A DNA stretch of 64,000 bases from Ciona intestinalis (taxonomy: Eukaryota > Chordata > Ascidiacea > Phlebobranchia > Cionidae): NCBI RefSeq assembly GCF_000224145.3, contig NC_020166.2, positions 7,574,701 to 7,638,700 on the forward strand, in the 5' to 3' direction. Made by a program: the position numbers and the translations under genes. This document shows positions 24,167 through 36,330 of the stretch, piece after piece (position 1 is the stretch's first letter; each line of letters opens with the position of its first letter). The notes beneath the pieces were generated by a model, which saw only the letters and a program-made list of their open reading frames with translations, was not told the DNA's origin and did not search any database.

Positions 24167-26803
24167 TCACACAAGCAACTGATTTGCATTGGGAATTGGT
24201 TTTTGTCTTCGATATCTATTTTCTCCTTCAGTCCTGCTCTTTCTTTGCTTTTTTAGTACTTTCCCAGAAGCTATACGTCGAATGGCATACCGGTCATGGT
24301 CACGTAGTTGATTGGTGGTATTACCAGGTAATTGAGAAGGATGGTAATAGAACAATGATTCTTCAGTGTATCCCTTGTATGGATCATCTACATACCTGTT
24401 ACATTAACAATCTTTAACAAGGGTAATATATAATTTGTCTGGTGCCGTGGCAGTAGTTAACGAGCCTGCCTCTAACCTGGAGGTTTAAGACTCGTTGTTG
24501 CTAACAGTGTTGGGCCTATGTGTCCTTGTGCAGGACACTTAACTGCTATTGTTCCAATCGAGTGGTTACTAATGTGATGAACTGTTCAAATTGTTAAATA
24601 TACAGCAAAAAAGAGCCACAGAGTGAAGTTAGATACATGGTAACTGGCATCCAGCACAACGTGTATAAAAGTTTAATAAACAGAACATTAGTGTTATTAC
24701 GACTCACGACTGTCGTTTACTGCCACATGGCGATAAAGTTAAGCTCTTTCTTTTAATACTAACTACAAACTGTGAGGTTATAAAAATCAATTATCCTGAA
24801 TAACTACAAACTGTGAGGTTATAAAAATCAATTATCCTGAATAACTACAAACTGTGAGGTTATAAAAATCAATTATCCTGAATGGGACCCCTAAGTTTTT
24901 TTTATGTATATCCCCTATTTTAACGAACAAAAATCTGCAAACGTTTGTGTTGCAGTACAAAAAAGTAACAGCTGATGAGTCAGAATTACATTACATTACT
25001 TATAGCAATGGGGCGAATTCTAAAACAAATTTTATAATAAGCAGTAAAGACCCAGAAAAATGTAGCAGAAAATCAGGACCACTAATTGTAGGTGGTTTAT
25101 GAAAAAACGTTTTCATACCATTTTTGTTTCTTCCAAAATGGCGTAACTAGTTTATCGAGTAGTTCACTCTGTTCTTGATTACAAATAACATGACGTCGTA
25201 ATCTCCAAATAATAGCGGAGCTTCTAGTTTTTAAAAGCTTTTTCCATATTTTCTTTTTATACCCAAGCTAGAAATAAACAAACTGTTTTAAAAAAAACAT
25301 TAAAAAAAAATTTAAATAGGCTCATAAAATAAATCTTGGTAGACAGTTGAACATAAATAAGAAAGAAAGAGTATTTGGTTTTATAGCACTCTATGTTATA
25401 GTAGGGTGGGGAAAAATGAGACACCTTTAACACATATTATCCAAATACCCTATTCGTGTTTTATACAAGGGTCTATGAGAATTTCGTGGATAAGGTTTTA
25501 TAATTCTTTGAATGTTCTTTGTTTTATAGCAAATGGTAAAAGAGGAATAAAAAGTTGTCCCGCATTTTCCCACTCTACAGTCTATTTATATGTTCATGAT
25601 CACCTAATAATGATATGCTAAAGTACTGGCTAAAATTCTGATAAATATGTAACAAAGTAGTACTCAGGTCTCTAATGTGGTGTTAAAATAAAATGAATAT
25701 CTAAAGAAAATGGCATACCACTGGTCCACTGCACCAGTAGTTGCCATTGGAATAACTTGTTCAATGATTAAATAACAAAAAACAAACTTGTTCAATATAC
25801 CTATTTAAAAATGTACATTAAAAATTGATGAATGTCTTTGATAAAAAAAATTAATGAAAAAACTGATGAGTAAGCACCTGTCTATGAATCCACAATCCAT
25901 TACCAAGTCTTCGAAATCGTTGAAGAACCATTTTGGACGACTTTGTTTTTCCTCCTCTCTGGCTAACACGTGTAATTGTCCGGCATTGTGGAGTTGAATT
26001 CATTAGTGGAAGCACTCTGTTCATATTTCTTCAGTTAAAATTAATAACAAAGTAATAGATATGAAATTTTGAGAATAAGGTAGTAAATTGTGTTGCATTT
26101 TCATTAAACAATGCTCCAGCAGTTGAATGGAAAACATAGGTATATTCCTAAAACATGATTTTATGTCTATTGTACATGGAATAAAACTGATTATTGTTAT
26201 TCAAACAGACTCATATGCAGGAGCAGAATCATTTGATAAATGGGACATACCTAATAAATTGAGTCTGGGGGAAGGTGGTTTTTATTATTGAATTGTATTT
26301 ATAGCCGGGAATTTCAAAATTTTTCCTTGAGTGATAAAATCGTGTATATAAATTAGCCCAAGTTTTAAAACAATACGGTCCATCAGTACATTATATCAAC
26401 AATTTGCAAGTATAATGTACGGGAATAAATACAACAAATTAGGCTACCTAAAAAGTTTCTACACTACCATTTACATTTAAACAACAATTTCAGATTTAAC
26501 AGCTAATTACCACAGCGAACCATTGCATTTTAATTACCTTAGAAAAATGGGGTGAACTGTATTATCAGCTGAAACTTTTGAAAATGATGTAGTTGTACTT
26601 CCTTGTAGAATTAAACTATTAAATGATGAGGTAAGAGACGTGATGGAGGAAATGTGACGTGAATTTGTTATATTTGAACCTAATAGCTTTGTTGTGCGTA
26701 TGGGAGCATTTACATGATGCGAGAATATCTCTGGTTGGATACATCTACGAAGGGTTGTACGGGAACTCAAACTCCAGCATGCTTTTAAAGTGTTTGTAAA
26801 CAT
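24167..26803 (-). CDS. MRPL35: Mitochondrial ribosomal protein bL35m
   Basis: Large-subunit mitoribosomal protein L35. Four exons with matching phases: 26538-26803, 25878-26028, 25119-25267 and 24167-24395; 795 nt, 264 residues (human about 188). The N-terminal ~90 residues are Ser/Thr/Arg-rich with few acidic residues, as expected of a mitochondrial presequence. The conserved core is [19 protein letters not shown], then [35 protein letters not shown] and [11 protein letters not shown], each matching vertebrate MRPL35. The family usually stops soon after VDDPY; here about 55 more residues follow, ending in a basic stretch ([16 protein letters not shown]). The start at 26803 was chosen because it begins the presequence-like stretch; an in-frame ATG at 27037 lies in repeated sequence and is less likely. 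Divergent with PSMB2. Confidence 0.93.
24438..24752 (+). mobile_element. SINE A, near full length
   Basis: Forward copy with a head ('GGTGCCGTGGCAGTAGTTAA', then 'GGTTTAAGACTCG'), the body, and a tail near 'cgataaagtta'. Inside the last MRPL35 intron, antisense to the gene. Confidence 0.8.
24761..24883. repeat. Tandem repeat, 3 copies of 41 bp
   Basis: Three virtually identical units beginning AACTACAAACTGTGAGG at 24761, 24802 and 24843. Near-identity points to recent expansion. Intronic in MRPL35. Confidence 0.95.
25398..25575 (+). mobile_element. MITE copy 5
   Basis: Starts ATAGTAGGGTGGGGAAAAAT and ends TTTTCCCACTCTACAG. Core present with small deletions. In MRPL35 intron 2. Confidence 0.85.
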
Positions 26804-27630
26804 CGATGCAGACAGATAGTGTAACAGAGTCTGTAAAAGTGGTTTAGAATTAAAGTGTTTAAAAAACAAGGGTTTACTATACATTGAGATTTTAGAGTAA
26901 TAAAGTGTATAGATTTTTGAGATCAATATTTCCACTACAATGGGAAACTGATATAGGAACGAAGCAACAATTGTGCAACTGCTAGCAGCATCATCAAACC
27001 CTATATCCCTCAGGTTTTGTGCAACTGCTAGCAGCAAGTGTCAAACCCTATATCCCTCAGGTTGCACATCTAGCGGCAATACACTGTCCAACAACGCCGA
27101 TTAATACAGAAATTCTACACACTGTCTTTACGACACCAAAGTGATTCTAATATTTAGTAGAAAAAAACGGCCATTTTCGATACTATAGACTATAAAACTT
27201 GTACATTTTACTAATTAGACTGGGCAAATTATAAAATAACAGAAATAATATACCAAAAGAGTATTATTTTTTTTATTAAAAATCTTTATAAGAATTTCGT
27301 ACTACAACAGCTTGTTTGCTCATCATTTTTGGGCACGTATGGGTTACATGGGTATATTTCTATGAGCTTTGATTTGCATGACTCAGTTGTTTGAAGATAC
27401 AGTTTTCGATAGATATGCACTTTCGTAGTACCGTAAAATAGTACTGTTCTGATGTTTCTAAAAGTCCCACTCCCAGTAAGGTATACGTTTAAGATCTGAA
27501 CAATAATAACGTTTTATTATAATTGTATATACATATATATATGTGTTACATATTTTTAATAAATATTCATTCATGCAGTGCAGATAACTGAGTCTGAGAT
27601 AGGAACACTGACTTAGTATATCAAGGCAAA
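26804..27630. other. Divergent promoter region of MRPL35 and PSMB2
   Basis: About 830 bp between two divergent housekeeping starts. It holds a 47-bp tandem duplication (26971-27061), then AT-rich sequence. I see no convincing TATA box or further repeat. Confidence 0.55.
26971..27061. repeat. Tandem duplication, 2 copies of ~47 bp
   Basis: Both copies run from 'TTGTGCAACTGCTAGCAGCA' to 'CCCTATATCCCTCAGG'. The unit lies about 170-260 bp upstream of the MRPL35 start, so it may affect the promoter or 5' UTR. Confidence 0.9.
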
Positions 27631-28916
27631 ATGGAATTTACAATTGGTTTTAAATGCCACGATTTCGTTTTAATCGCTGCAGATACAGCTGCTGCTCGAA
27701 GCATTGTAATGTTTAAGCAAGGTAGGTATGGCATTAAATGGCAAATACATATTTTTTTATGTTTTAATGGAGACCCCTTCACTGTATTCTGTATACCAGT
27801 AACGTGTTGCCTCACATTTTCTATGATTCACTTTTGTTCCTTTTAACAGATGAGGACAAGATGATTTCTCTCGGGAAAAGCACAATCATGTCAGTGACCG
27901 GAGATTCTGGTGACTCCAATCAGTTTTCGGAATACATTCAAAAAAATTTACAACTTTATAAAATGAGAAATGGTTATGAAATGTCAACAAAGGGAATGGC
28001 AAATTTCACAAGAAAAACTTTGGCAGAAGCATTGCGTAAAAATGTAAAATAGCCTTTTTATTTCAATAAGCAGTGACTTTTTTGTTTTGGCGGTTTGAAA
28101 TGCAATTGAAATGTTTTATAACTGTATCAAAAACATATATATGTAGTTACAAATACTACATCTATTTTCTTTACATATATTAAAAATGTTTCAGTTAACT
28201 AATTTTAAAGTTAGGCTGATTCGTTACCAAGGATCATATCACATGACACTTAAATATTTTGTTTTTATTTCAGCCATACAATGTCAACCTTCTCATGGCT
28301 GGCTGTGATGATTCAAGCGACTGCAGTTTATATTTTATGGACTATTTAGCATCCAGTGTTGAAGTACCATTTGCAGCACATGGCTATGGTTCATATTTTG
28401 TTCTTTCATTACTGGATAGATGGCACAAACCTGATTTAACCAGAGATGAAGCCGTTATCTTGTTAAGAAAATGCATGGAAGAGGTGGGCAGTTGCTTTGC
28501 ACAATTAAATACATATAATTTATACCAATTGTTGATCAAAGTAACTTACTTGGTTGTTGGTAAGTCGGAAGCTGGCATGAGGTGTATAAAATAGAACACC
28601 TGTGTTTAACAACCGTCGTTTTCCGGCAATGTGAGGGTAAAGTAAGTTACATTCAATTTTTTTAAAGTTGAATCGATTTTTGTATCTTAAATTATAAATA
28701 AACACAGGTTTTTGAGATTTTTCTGACAAAATAAAAAATTTTTGACAAAAAGAGTTTCTTTGTCAAAAATTAAACTTTTTGCTAATCTGTTACTTTAATT
28801 ATTTTCAGTTGAAAAAACGTTTTATCGTCAATTTGCCGGCTGTTCTCATTCGAATTGTGGATAAAGATGGTATTCATACACTACCACTGTTGAAAGAACA
28901 AGACTACAATGCATAA
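27631..28916 (+). CDS. PSMB2: 20S proteasome subunit beta type-2 (beta-4 position)
   Basis: Non-catalytic beta subunit of the 20S core. Four exons: 27631-27721, 27850-28043, 28274-28483 and 28809-28916; 603 nt, 200 residues (human 201), all phases matching. It begins directly with MEFTIGFKCHDFVLIAADTA, so there is no propeptide and no catalytic N-terminal threonine, as is normal for this subunit. Other family segments are KMISLGKSTIMSVTGDSGDS, LLMAGCDDSSDCSLYFMDYL, PFAAHGYGSYFVLSLLDR and the C-terminal KKRFIVNLPAVLIRIVDKDG. A SINE fragment sits in intron 3. Divergent with MRPL35 and convergent with the LRR gene. Confidence 0.97.
28555..28657 (+). mobile_element. SINE A 3' fragment
   Basis: 'GGAAGCTGGCATGAGGTGTA' through 'gtgagggtaaagtaagttac'. 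In PSMB2 intron 3. Confidence 0.75.
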
Positions 28917-29033
28917 ACTACATTAAACTCTGCTACTTGGTTTAAATTTGTATCAGTGATCTGAGACCAATATTGGAACAATATTCGCTGTTGAATTGCT
29001 CATATAAGTGCATTGTTACAAATATAGAATTGT

Positions 29034-29039
29034 AATAAA
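29034..29039 (+). terminator. Poly(A) signal of PSMB2
   Basis: AATAAA 118 nt past the stop codon. Confidence 0.65.
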
Positions 29040-29346
29040 GTTCCTTTTTGAATGTAGAATTATTGTAGTGTGAAAATATTAATAGCGGTTCACTAGTTTT
29101 TAAATATGTTAAACACAACATTTACTGGGAAAAAACTTATCTATATTGCTTTAAAGAAAAGTGCAAGTGTACAACCACTACATTACTTCACAGTATATCA
29201 TATAATATCTCAAATAGCCTTCAGTAACATAATACAAACATATAGAACTTTATAATGGACCAATGGTCATTTGCAAATGTACTTGTAACACAAATCAAAT
29301 GCAACAAATCGTATGTAACATGATTTACTGTATCAGTTACAAAGAA

Positions 29347-32300
29347 CTATTTTTTCTTTTTTCCCTTCGCTGAACTCTTTTGGCCTTTTTTTCCTTTTTT
29401 AGATTTAGTCCCAGTGTTAAAAACACCAAGTCCACCCCGTACCATCATTCCTCTCCACCAAGCCTGAATCTAAACACCAATTTAAATTAAACAAGTCTTG
29501 CTTGCACACAGTCATACTTTAACTGTATAACTCTGACTGTCCCTTATTTTCTGTAAATGGGTCTGAGTACATTTGTTATAAACATATACTGGGGTAAAGG
29601 CCCAAATATGCTGCAAATCCTAGGTCCTTGACAAGGACTTCACCAATGAAGAAAGGAATTTTGGAGGTTTTAAGCACCAGCAAATACACTACTTTATGTG
29701 ATAGTATGTGACATACTATAACACACAGTATTTTTTTATTCTTTATTCGTAAGGTCCTTGTCAAGGACCTGAGATTTAGGCCAGATTTGGCCCATTACCC
29801 CAACACCAGGAAAGACCATTTCAGTCCTTCATGCAACCGGTGCTGCGACACCGCATCGCTCTCAGACGCGTATTTTTTGCATCATCTTTTTATCTTTGTA
29901 TGAGGACACATATGCCAGTCAGTGTTAGTACCGCCGAGCATCGAACCAGGGACACTTTGGTTTTCGTTGCAGGCGCCTAAATCACAGAGCCACGGCGCCG
30001 GGTAACACATAGTAAGTAAGACAAATTAATTAAAGTTTAACAACCACCATAAAATATTGATAAACCTGTCTTACAGCATAGTAGGCATAAGTATAATTTT
30101 AAAATAATGCACTTCTACCTTTTTGCTAAATCTAAAGTGACAAGTGAGATAAACAAAAAAAAACAAATAAATGGCAGTAGCAAACACACTAAACCGAAAT
30201 TTGTCTAAAGCTCTTACCGCTATGGCTCGTTTACGAACATTTTTCTCATGAGTAATGAAAGCAAGAATACTTTCAAGACCGTTTTCACAAACTTCTTTCG
30301 GTGGATATTGCATTGGGTTGTTTTTAACACTTAAAACTTTAAGCGATTTGAAAGTGTCAATTTCTTCTGGCAGTTTGTCAAGATCATTGTTGTCCAATTT
30401 TATTGAATGCAACCCTATGGAATAAAAATAGATAACAATCAATTTATGGAAAGCTACTATCCTTCAACATAAATTTTGATTGTTGCTCATTGAACGAATG
30501 AAAGTATCTTACTTTATTCTCGCATGGCCGGAAAACGACAGTCGTTATAACAGGGGTGTTCATACACCTTGTGTCAGCTTACAAGTTACCACGTATGTTA
30601 CTTTGTGGGTGATTATTTTTGGAGGATTTTTTCACATTTTTTATATGTGGCTTTAGACATTTATTTTTAATTGGGATAATGTTAAAGTAAGACGATGAGA
30701 ATTTGGTTCAAGACAAAGGTTGTATTCATAAGTTCTGCAATTACCTAACAGCTGAGCTACAATGGTTGGTAGTGCACACAGTAACTTGTTGTTACTACAA
30801 ATCGGGACAAATATAAAATGTAAATAAAAACCATTGTAGAGTATTAAAATATACCAAAATCACTATTTTGTTATCATTACGACTATTAAGCTAATTAGGC
30901 AGCATTTACATTCTATGTTCTTACAGGTTATTTCTGTAAAAGTAGCAGGTAATGTAGATAGTCTGTTGTTTGAAATATCAAAAATTCTCAGCTTTTTCAA
31001 ATGTCGTAAAACATGAGGCAAAGTAATCAGCAAGTTATTATCCAGATATAATTCTTCAAGTTCTTTTAAATATTGGACCTGTAATGTGTAAATTTTAAAC
31101 AAAAAATTAAAAAAGTTTTTATTTTTTTCTATGGCAGCACACAAGGGGTTTTATACAAGGCATTACACATATAAACCATGAACAACAATATAAAATTACA
31201 ATTAAAAATGTGTTATAAATAAGATAACATCACAGAATCTATATAATGTATATGTACACCCAACAAAAATAACAAGTGACATTGGCCATGCTTAATATTT
31301 AAAATATACATACACTGCATGCACACTTTACCTGCTCTGGTATTCTTGTAAACGGCTTGCCTTGATCTTGCCCAAGATATAGTTTTTGCAGTGAAGTTAC
31401 GGAACATAAACTCAGAGGAAACTCTTCAAACTGTTAAAAAAATAAAAACCTTCACCTAAACTACTGTGTATGAGTTCCCACCATTTATGGTACACTCGTA
31501 CACATAATGTTTTTTATTGAAAATTACCATTTTGTTTATAATTTTCATTTAAGTGTAGGATACAATGAATGAAAATTGCCGCCCTTTTCAAATAAAAATC
31601 ATTTTTCATCAGACAGTCATAGTGGAGAAAGAGAATAATGCTTAGAAAAATCAAACAAAAGCAAAACCTTTTTTGTTACTAGTGTGTAAAGTTGTTTACC
31701 TATGGTAGGGTGGGGTAAGATAGGACACTTTTTCATTCTGGTTTTCCATCCAATTTGATATTAAACAAAAAACAATTACAGAATTATAAAAATATAGCCT
31801 TGCGACTTAATAAAAACGTTGGTAATTGTTAAAAATATGATCCGGAAATAATATTTAGGTGCCACTGATATCCCATTTTGGCCCACAACACTATATTAAA
31901 AGAAATTGTAAAAAAAACATTCGCTTATTAGCAGAAACTATAGTTATTAGATCCTACATACTTGATTCCCAGTTAAACCAAGAATAGCCAATGACTTTAA
32001 ATTTCCAAAATGTTCAGGAAGATCTTGTAATTCATTATCATCCAATGCCAACATTTGTAGTGAGGTTAGCGCACAAATGTTTGCGGGCAGATGGAGCAAC
32101 CTTAAAATTTTAAACAAAATTTTAAAAAATTCTAAATATACAGTTAGTATTTTGGAATAAACAAAAGTTTGGCTATACTTTGATCTACAATTCAACAAAC
32201 CATTTAAATTTACTTATATGTTTAATTTAAAGTAAATACTGGCCTGTTAGAGCTTGCATCCAGGTATCTCAGTTTCCTCAATCGAGAAATTCTCTTTGGC

Positions 32301-35300
32301 AAATTTCGCAGCAGATTGCCACGTAAATGCAACACTTCTAGCTCTACTAGCTTGTAAAATTTATGCGGCAGTACTCGGAGATGGTTAAAACTGGCATTAA
32401 ATTCGCGAAGATTTGTCAACCACTGAATTGAATCTGGAAGGGCTGACAACGCATTCAGGCCAAGGTCTAAGAGTTGAAGGTTTTCAAGCAGACACAAAGC
32501 ATCAGGAAGACTAGTGAGTGCATTACGGGCCAAATGAAGTTGGTTCAAAGACACAAGGCCAGCAACTTGTTGGGGTATTCTGTATATTCTGTTTCCATCC
32601 AAGTCAAGAACCTATTAAATAAGATGGGTAAATTAATATGATCGTTTTTTTCATAATGAAATATACTTAAGATTACATATTTTAAAAATATATTTATTTT
32701 TATATTTTTAGGCAGATATTTTAAAATATATTTTGAAATATGCAATTGATAAAAAAAAGTGCGCAATAATAACAAAAAAGCAGCATTTTATTTTTAACAT
32801 ATCATCAATAAAAATAATTAAAATTTCTATTTTATTTTTAGTCCTGTAAAAATACTGTTTTACATGATCAAATCTAAAGAATCTGTAGACCTAGTTTGGG
32901 ACCAATTTTTCTAAACCATAATTAACAACAAGTTCTTCAACACAATAGAGGTAGAAATTTTAACCTATGCATTTAATAAACAAAAGTAAAAATAAAACCT
33001 AAATAGTTTTACCTTAAGATTGGCCAGTGAGCAAATACATTGTGGGAAATCAACCAATTGGTTATTTTCCACGTATAGTTCTTTTAGCTTTTTAAGTCGT
33101 TCCATTTCTGGGGGCAAATTTCTTAGGTTGTTGTTTGAGATACCAAGCAGTTCTAGGTGTAGCATAGATCGGCAGAACTTGGTGGGAAATTCCATTAAAT
33201 TAATGTTATATAAGCGCAAATCGGTTAAATTTGCAAGTCGAGCAATTGAAGAAATAGGAAGATTGAGTGAAGGATTAAAACTGAGGTCAAGTGAAATCAA
33301 ATTTTGCAAGGAAGCGATATTATCATTCACATCTTCAAGTTTATTGTTGTCCATGTACAGAATCCTAGATAAAATATGCTGTTATTACTTTTCGCGAATT
33401 TTTTCTTCTATAAAACGTTAAAATATAAAATAATGAAAAAACACCTACATTGATGCAATTAAAATATGTTTTCTGAGAACTATTTATAAATTCCTAAACA
33501 TTTTCAAATAAATGCCTTTTGAAGACAGTTTTTATTTAGATAAGATTATAAATATAATAATTGAAAGCTTAACCACCCTGCCACACAAGAATAAATATAA
33601 TTCAAAGCCTTTAAGATGCTGGAAATATACATCAGCCTGCGATGCTATGCAAGTTGAAAACAGAAGAGAACATGATTTGTGGCGAAACTTAGTCTAAAAT
33701 CAGAGCAGAGTTAAGGACTGTGTTGCAGATGAAGTCCAGAACAGAGTAAAATTGTTTACATAAAAAACATACATAAGTGGCCTTGGTGTTGGGGTAATGG
33801 GCCAAATCTGCCTTGATTTGTAGGTCCTAACCCCTAACCCCATCAACATAGAATAAAACTATTCACCTTAAGTTTACTAGACAGCCAAGTTCAGGAGGCA
33901 TGCATTGTAGTTGGTTATGCTCCAAATGTAATTCCTCCGTCTCAACAAATTCATAAAGTTCTTCAGGTATTGCATCCAGCTGTTTGTTACCAAGATCAAT
34001 GTACCTGGACAATCGTTTGTAATTGTATTTGCGTTAACTTAGGTCTATAACAGAAACACAGGTTAAAAAAAGTAGTTAGATATATAAGAAGTAAACAGTT
34101 AGTCAGTTACAGTTCAAACAACACATTTACAGATTTCACCAAGATATAAAACTAATCTAAATAAAAATAACAATTACATACTTGACCCGTGGATATGTTA
34201 AAACTATAACAACAATACTAAACACTTCAAAAATGTATACATCATTGCTGCAGTATCACTTCCTATGTAGGGTGTTCTATTGCATTTATGTAACTGGTTT
34301 AAAACTATTATATCTATTTATGCAAAGTATAAATGGTGTTAAACATTACTATGTATAGTATGTTTTACACCTTTTAAACTTTGACCAATTAGGAAATTAC
34401 ATACTTTTTCTTATGCCTAAGCACTTTCTCTGCAGTTGGTAGAGACTCAATTTTAACTGGGAACTCCAAAATATCTTTAAGCAATTGAAGGCGTGCATTC
34501 TCCTCAAGTTTTGTGTTTTGCGTATTTGAAATATTCAATCCATTATTTTCCTGCAAAAATATTAAGGTTTTAGCTAGTTCTGCAATGTTAAAAAAAGTGT
34601 TTGTTAATTCAAAAACACATTTTATATTTAAGCATGCAATGACCTACATCTAGGTATAGATATGTTTTTTATGTAAAAAATAAGATTTTCAAGAACAACT
34701 GCCTATAACCTACAACATCTATACAAATTAGTTGTACTGTCGTTTTATTGTAAAACCCCTTGGTTGTATTAATTTATTTGATCTTGGTTACTGTAATCAA
34801 AGAAATAAATAAAAATCATGTTTGTTATGTAGTCTTATACCAATATAGTTGGTGGATTTGTTCCTAGACCACCAGCAGAAGGATGTAAGCAATCAGTTTC
34901 ATCAGGAATTACTGTTATAGTTATGGTGTTCTTAACAACCATATTTTCTTCATGGCTGGTTTGCCCAGAGAGAAATTTAGACTCACTTTTCTCTGGACTT
35001 GCTTTTCTCTCCACACTAAAATTCAAAACCAGAGTTTACCTTTTAAGTTTTATTCATGTTGTCACACATAATGTTGTTTGCACTATCTAAAAGAGCGGTG
35101 TTTTGGTTTAAGTGGTAACTTGGAATCTTTATACGTACATGTTGTGACTGTGTTTTAAAAACGTCAACACGGCAATTGCCCGATAACTTGCTTTTATAGC
35201 ATCCTAAATAATGTTGCGTGCGTTTTTTACCAGGCGATTTTAAAGGAAGAAATGCATCATATTTCCAGAAGACTAATTTCAACTTATTTTTCAACTTATC

Positions 35301-36330
35301 TACTATATATGCAGTCAAACTGGTACCTATATCCGCAATTAACGAAAGTTAGAAGCTGCGTGCGCCTACTTTTAAATTTCGCGCGTAAACTCTTTAGCGC
35401 AACTTGTGTATTCGATATCTTATTTATAACGGGGATTCTTTGCGAAAGTAATAAAAGTGACCAGCCACCACCTATATTGCTCACCTTTCAGTTTTGGCAG
35501 TTTCTTTAAAGTGTACCTTACGTTTCAGTGTCTCGAAACCAGGCTTATAGCCAACTTCTTTTTCAGTCATTTGTCGTTTCTGTTTTTACTATCAATTTCT
35601 TAAACTTTATACCATTTATGACACATATTCATGAGGCAAAAGCCTCTCAAATACGGAATAAACTTATTTATTTTCTTTTTTCATGGCGGCTTAGTTTTTA
35701 TTTTGTGTTTGTATTTTTACGGTAGTACTGCCAGTAGTAATATATTATGACATAATAATATACTGACTATTACTAAATTGATAGCTTTATTTCGCAATTT
35801 TCTGAATTACACCTATGTCCTCAATTACTCTTTTTATTTTCTGAAATCTGTAATATGTGTAAGCCAAACGTATGAAAGTCTGGCAAAAGTAAATAATTTG
35901 GCGTGCGTTCAAAAGGTAAAACGTCTTTTCGTTTGGACAGCGCTTTGTTGCCGTGTTGATAAATCAAACAAAACTATTGTTTGCAAAGCTCTTTACGATA
36001 CCTGCCTGCTTTGTTCAGCTCAAATATGAAGTGTAAAACAAATTTAAAGGTCCCGCCGAAGCGCCCAAAATATTTTTATAATATCGAAACAACAATAACT
36101 TGCTGAGGTTTCGTGTACTACTAAACAGTAGTTGCAGAGTTAAGAAGCATTTCGCGCGCTAAAATGTACGGTTTGTACTACATTAACTTCACAAACAACA
36201 TCGCCCTTGCGTTGACTGGAGCATTCGAAAGAAAAATGTTTAAATTATACAAGTATGGGAAATATGGACGAAATATATAGTTTTACTTAAGACAAGTATA
36301 ACAATTATAATCTTACCTTTCTTCAACCAT
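29347..36330 (-). CDS. Leucine-rich-repeat protein with IQ-like tail
   Basis: About 650 residues, built mostly of 23-residue leucine-rich repeats (LxxLxLxxNxLxxLP). Exons: 36317-36330, 34841-35015, 34405-34550, 33867-34004, 33013-33364, 32244-32611, 31962-32100, 31332-31430, 30925-31078, 30745-30794, 30218-30414 and 29347-29463. The first exon codes only MVEE; its phase fits the next exon exactly. Repeats start at KYIDLGNKQLDAIPEEL and include LDLDGNRIYRIPQQV and IKLDNNDLDKLPEEI. The tail has an IQ-like helix (KRAIAAWWRGMMVRG) and a lysine-rich end. It resembles LRRIQ4 or LRRD1 in plan; I cannot name the orthologue. Two oddities: the intron after exon 32244-32611 has a GC donor, and the join 30925-31078 to 30745-30794 is one base out of phase and lacks about seven residues of a repeat. 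Role unknown; such proteins are usually scaffolds. Confidence 0.82.
29575..29640. mobile_element. SINE B fragment
   Basis: Carries 'ctggggtaaaggcccaaata' and 'ctaggtccttgacaaggac', matching the body end of the family B copy at 29752-30003. Confidence 0.5.
29752..30003 (-). mobile_element. SINE B, full length
   Basis: On the minus strand the head begins CGGCGCCGTGGCTCTGTGAT and has a box B-like GGTTCGATGC, close to the SINE A head. The body differs and ends in 'GGTAATGGGCCAAATCTGGC', then a GAATAAA-like tail. In the last LRR-gene intron. Confidence 0.75.
30489..30640 (-). mobile_element. SINE A 3' fragment
   Basis: 'GGCCGGAAAACGACAGTCGT' and 'aagttaccacgtatgttact'. Sits in the LRR-gene intron next to the small exon 30745-30794. 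Confidence 0.8.
31701..31895 (-). mobile_element. MITE copy 6
   Basis: Starts TATGGTAGGGTGGGGTAAGA and runs reverse to the copy at 2500. The right end is worn (GGCCCACAACACTATA). Confidence 0.8.
33778..33845. mobile_element. SINE B fragment
   Basis: 'TTGGTGTTGGGGTAATGGGC' followed by 'caaatctgcc' and 'taggtcctaacc'. Ends about 20 bp from LRR exon 33867-34004. Confidence 0.55.

Noticed and set aside
24761-24883. CRISPR array
   Set aside because: Three head-to-tail 41-bp copies without spacers, in an animal intron.
26804-27037. Upstream in-frame extension of MRPL35
   Set aside because: The added residues come from a tandemly duplicated promoter segment, and the downstream ATG begins a good presequence.
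17984-28916. Operon of mitochondrial genes (sideroflexin, BNIP3, MRPL35)
   Set aside because: Strands differ, gaps are hundreds of bases to kilobases, and each gene has room for its own promoter.
29752-30003. tRNA gene on the minus strand
   Set aside because: It has box A- and B-like words but no cloverleaf that I can close, and the same head recurs on other repeats, so it is a SINE head.
35043-35318. 91-codon minus-strand ORF as the 5' exon of the LRR gene
   Set aside because: Its phase does not fit exon 34841-35015 and a stop precedes the donor. The tiny exon 36317-36330 fits exactly.
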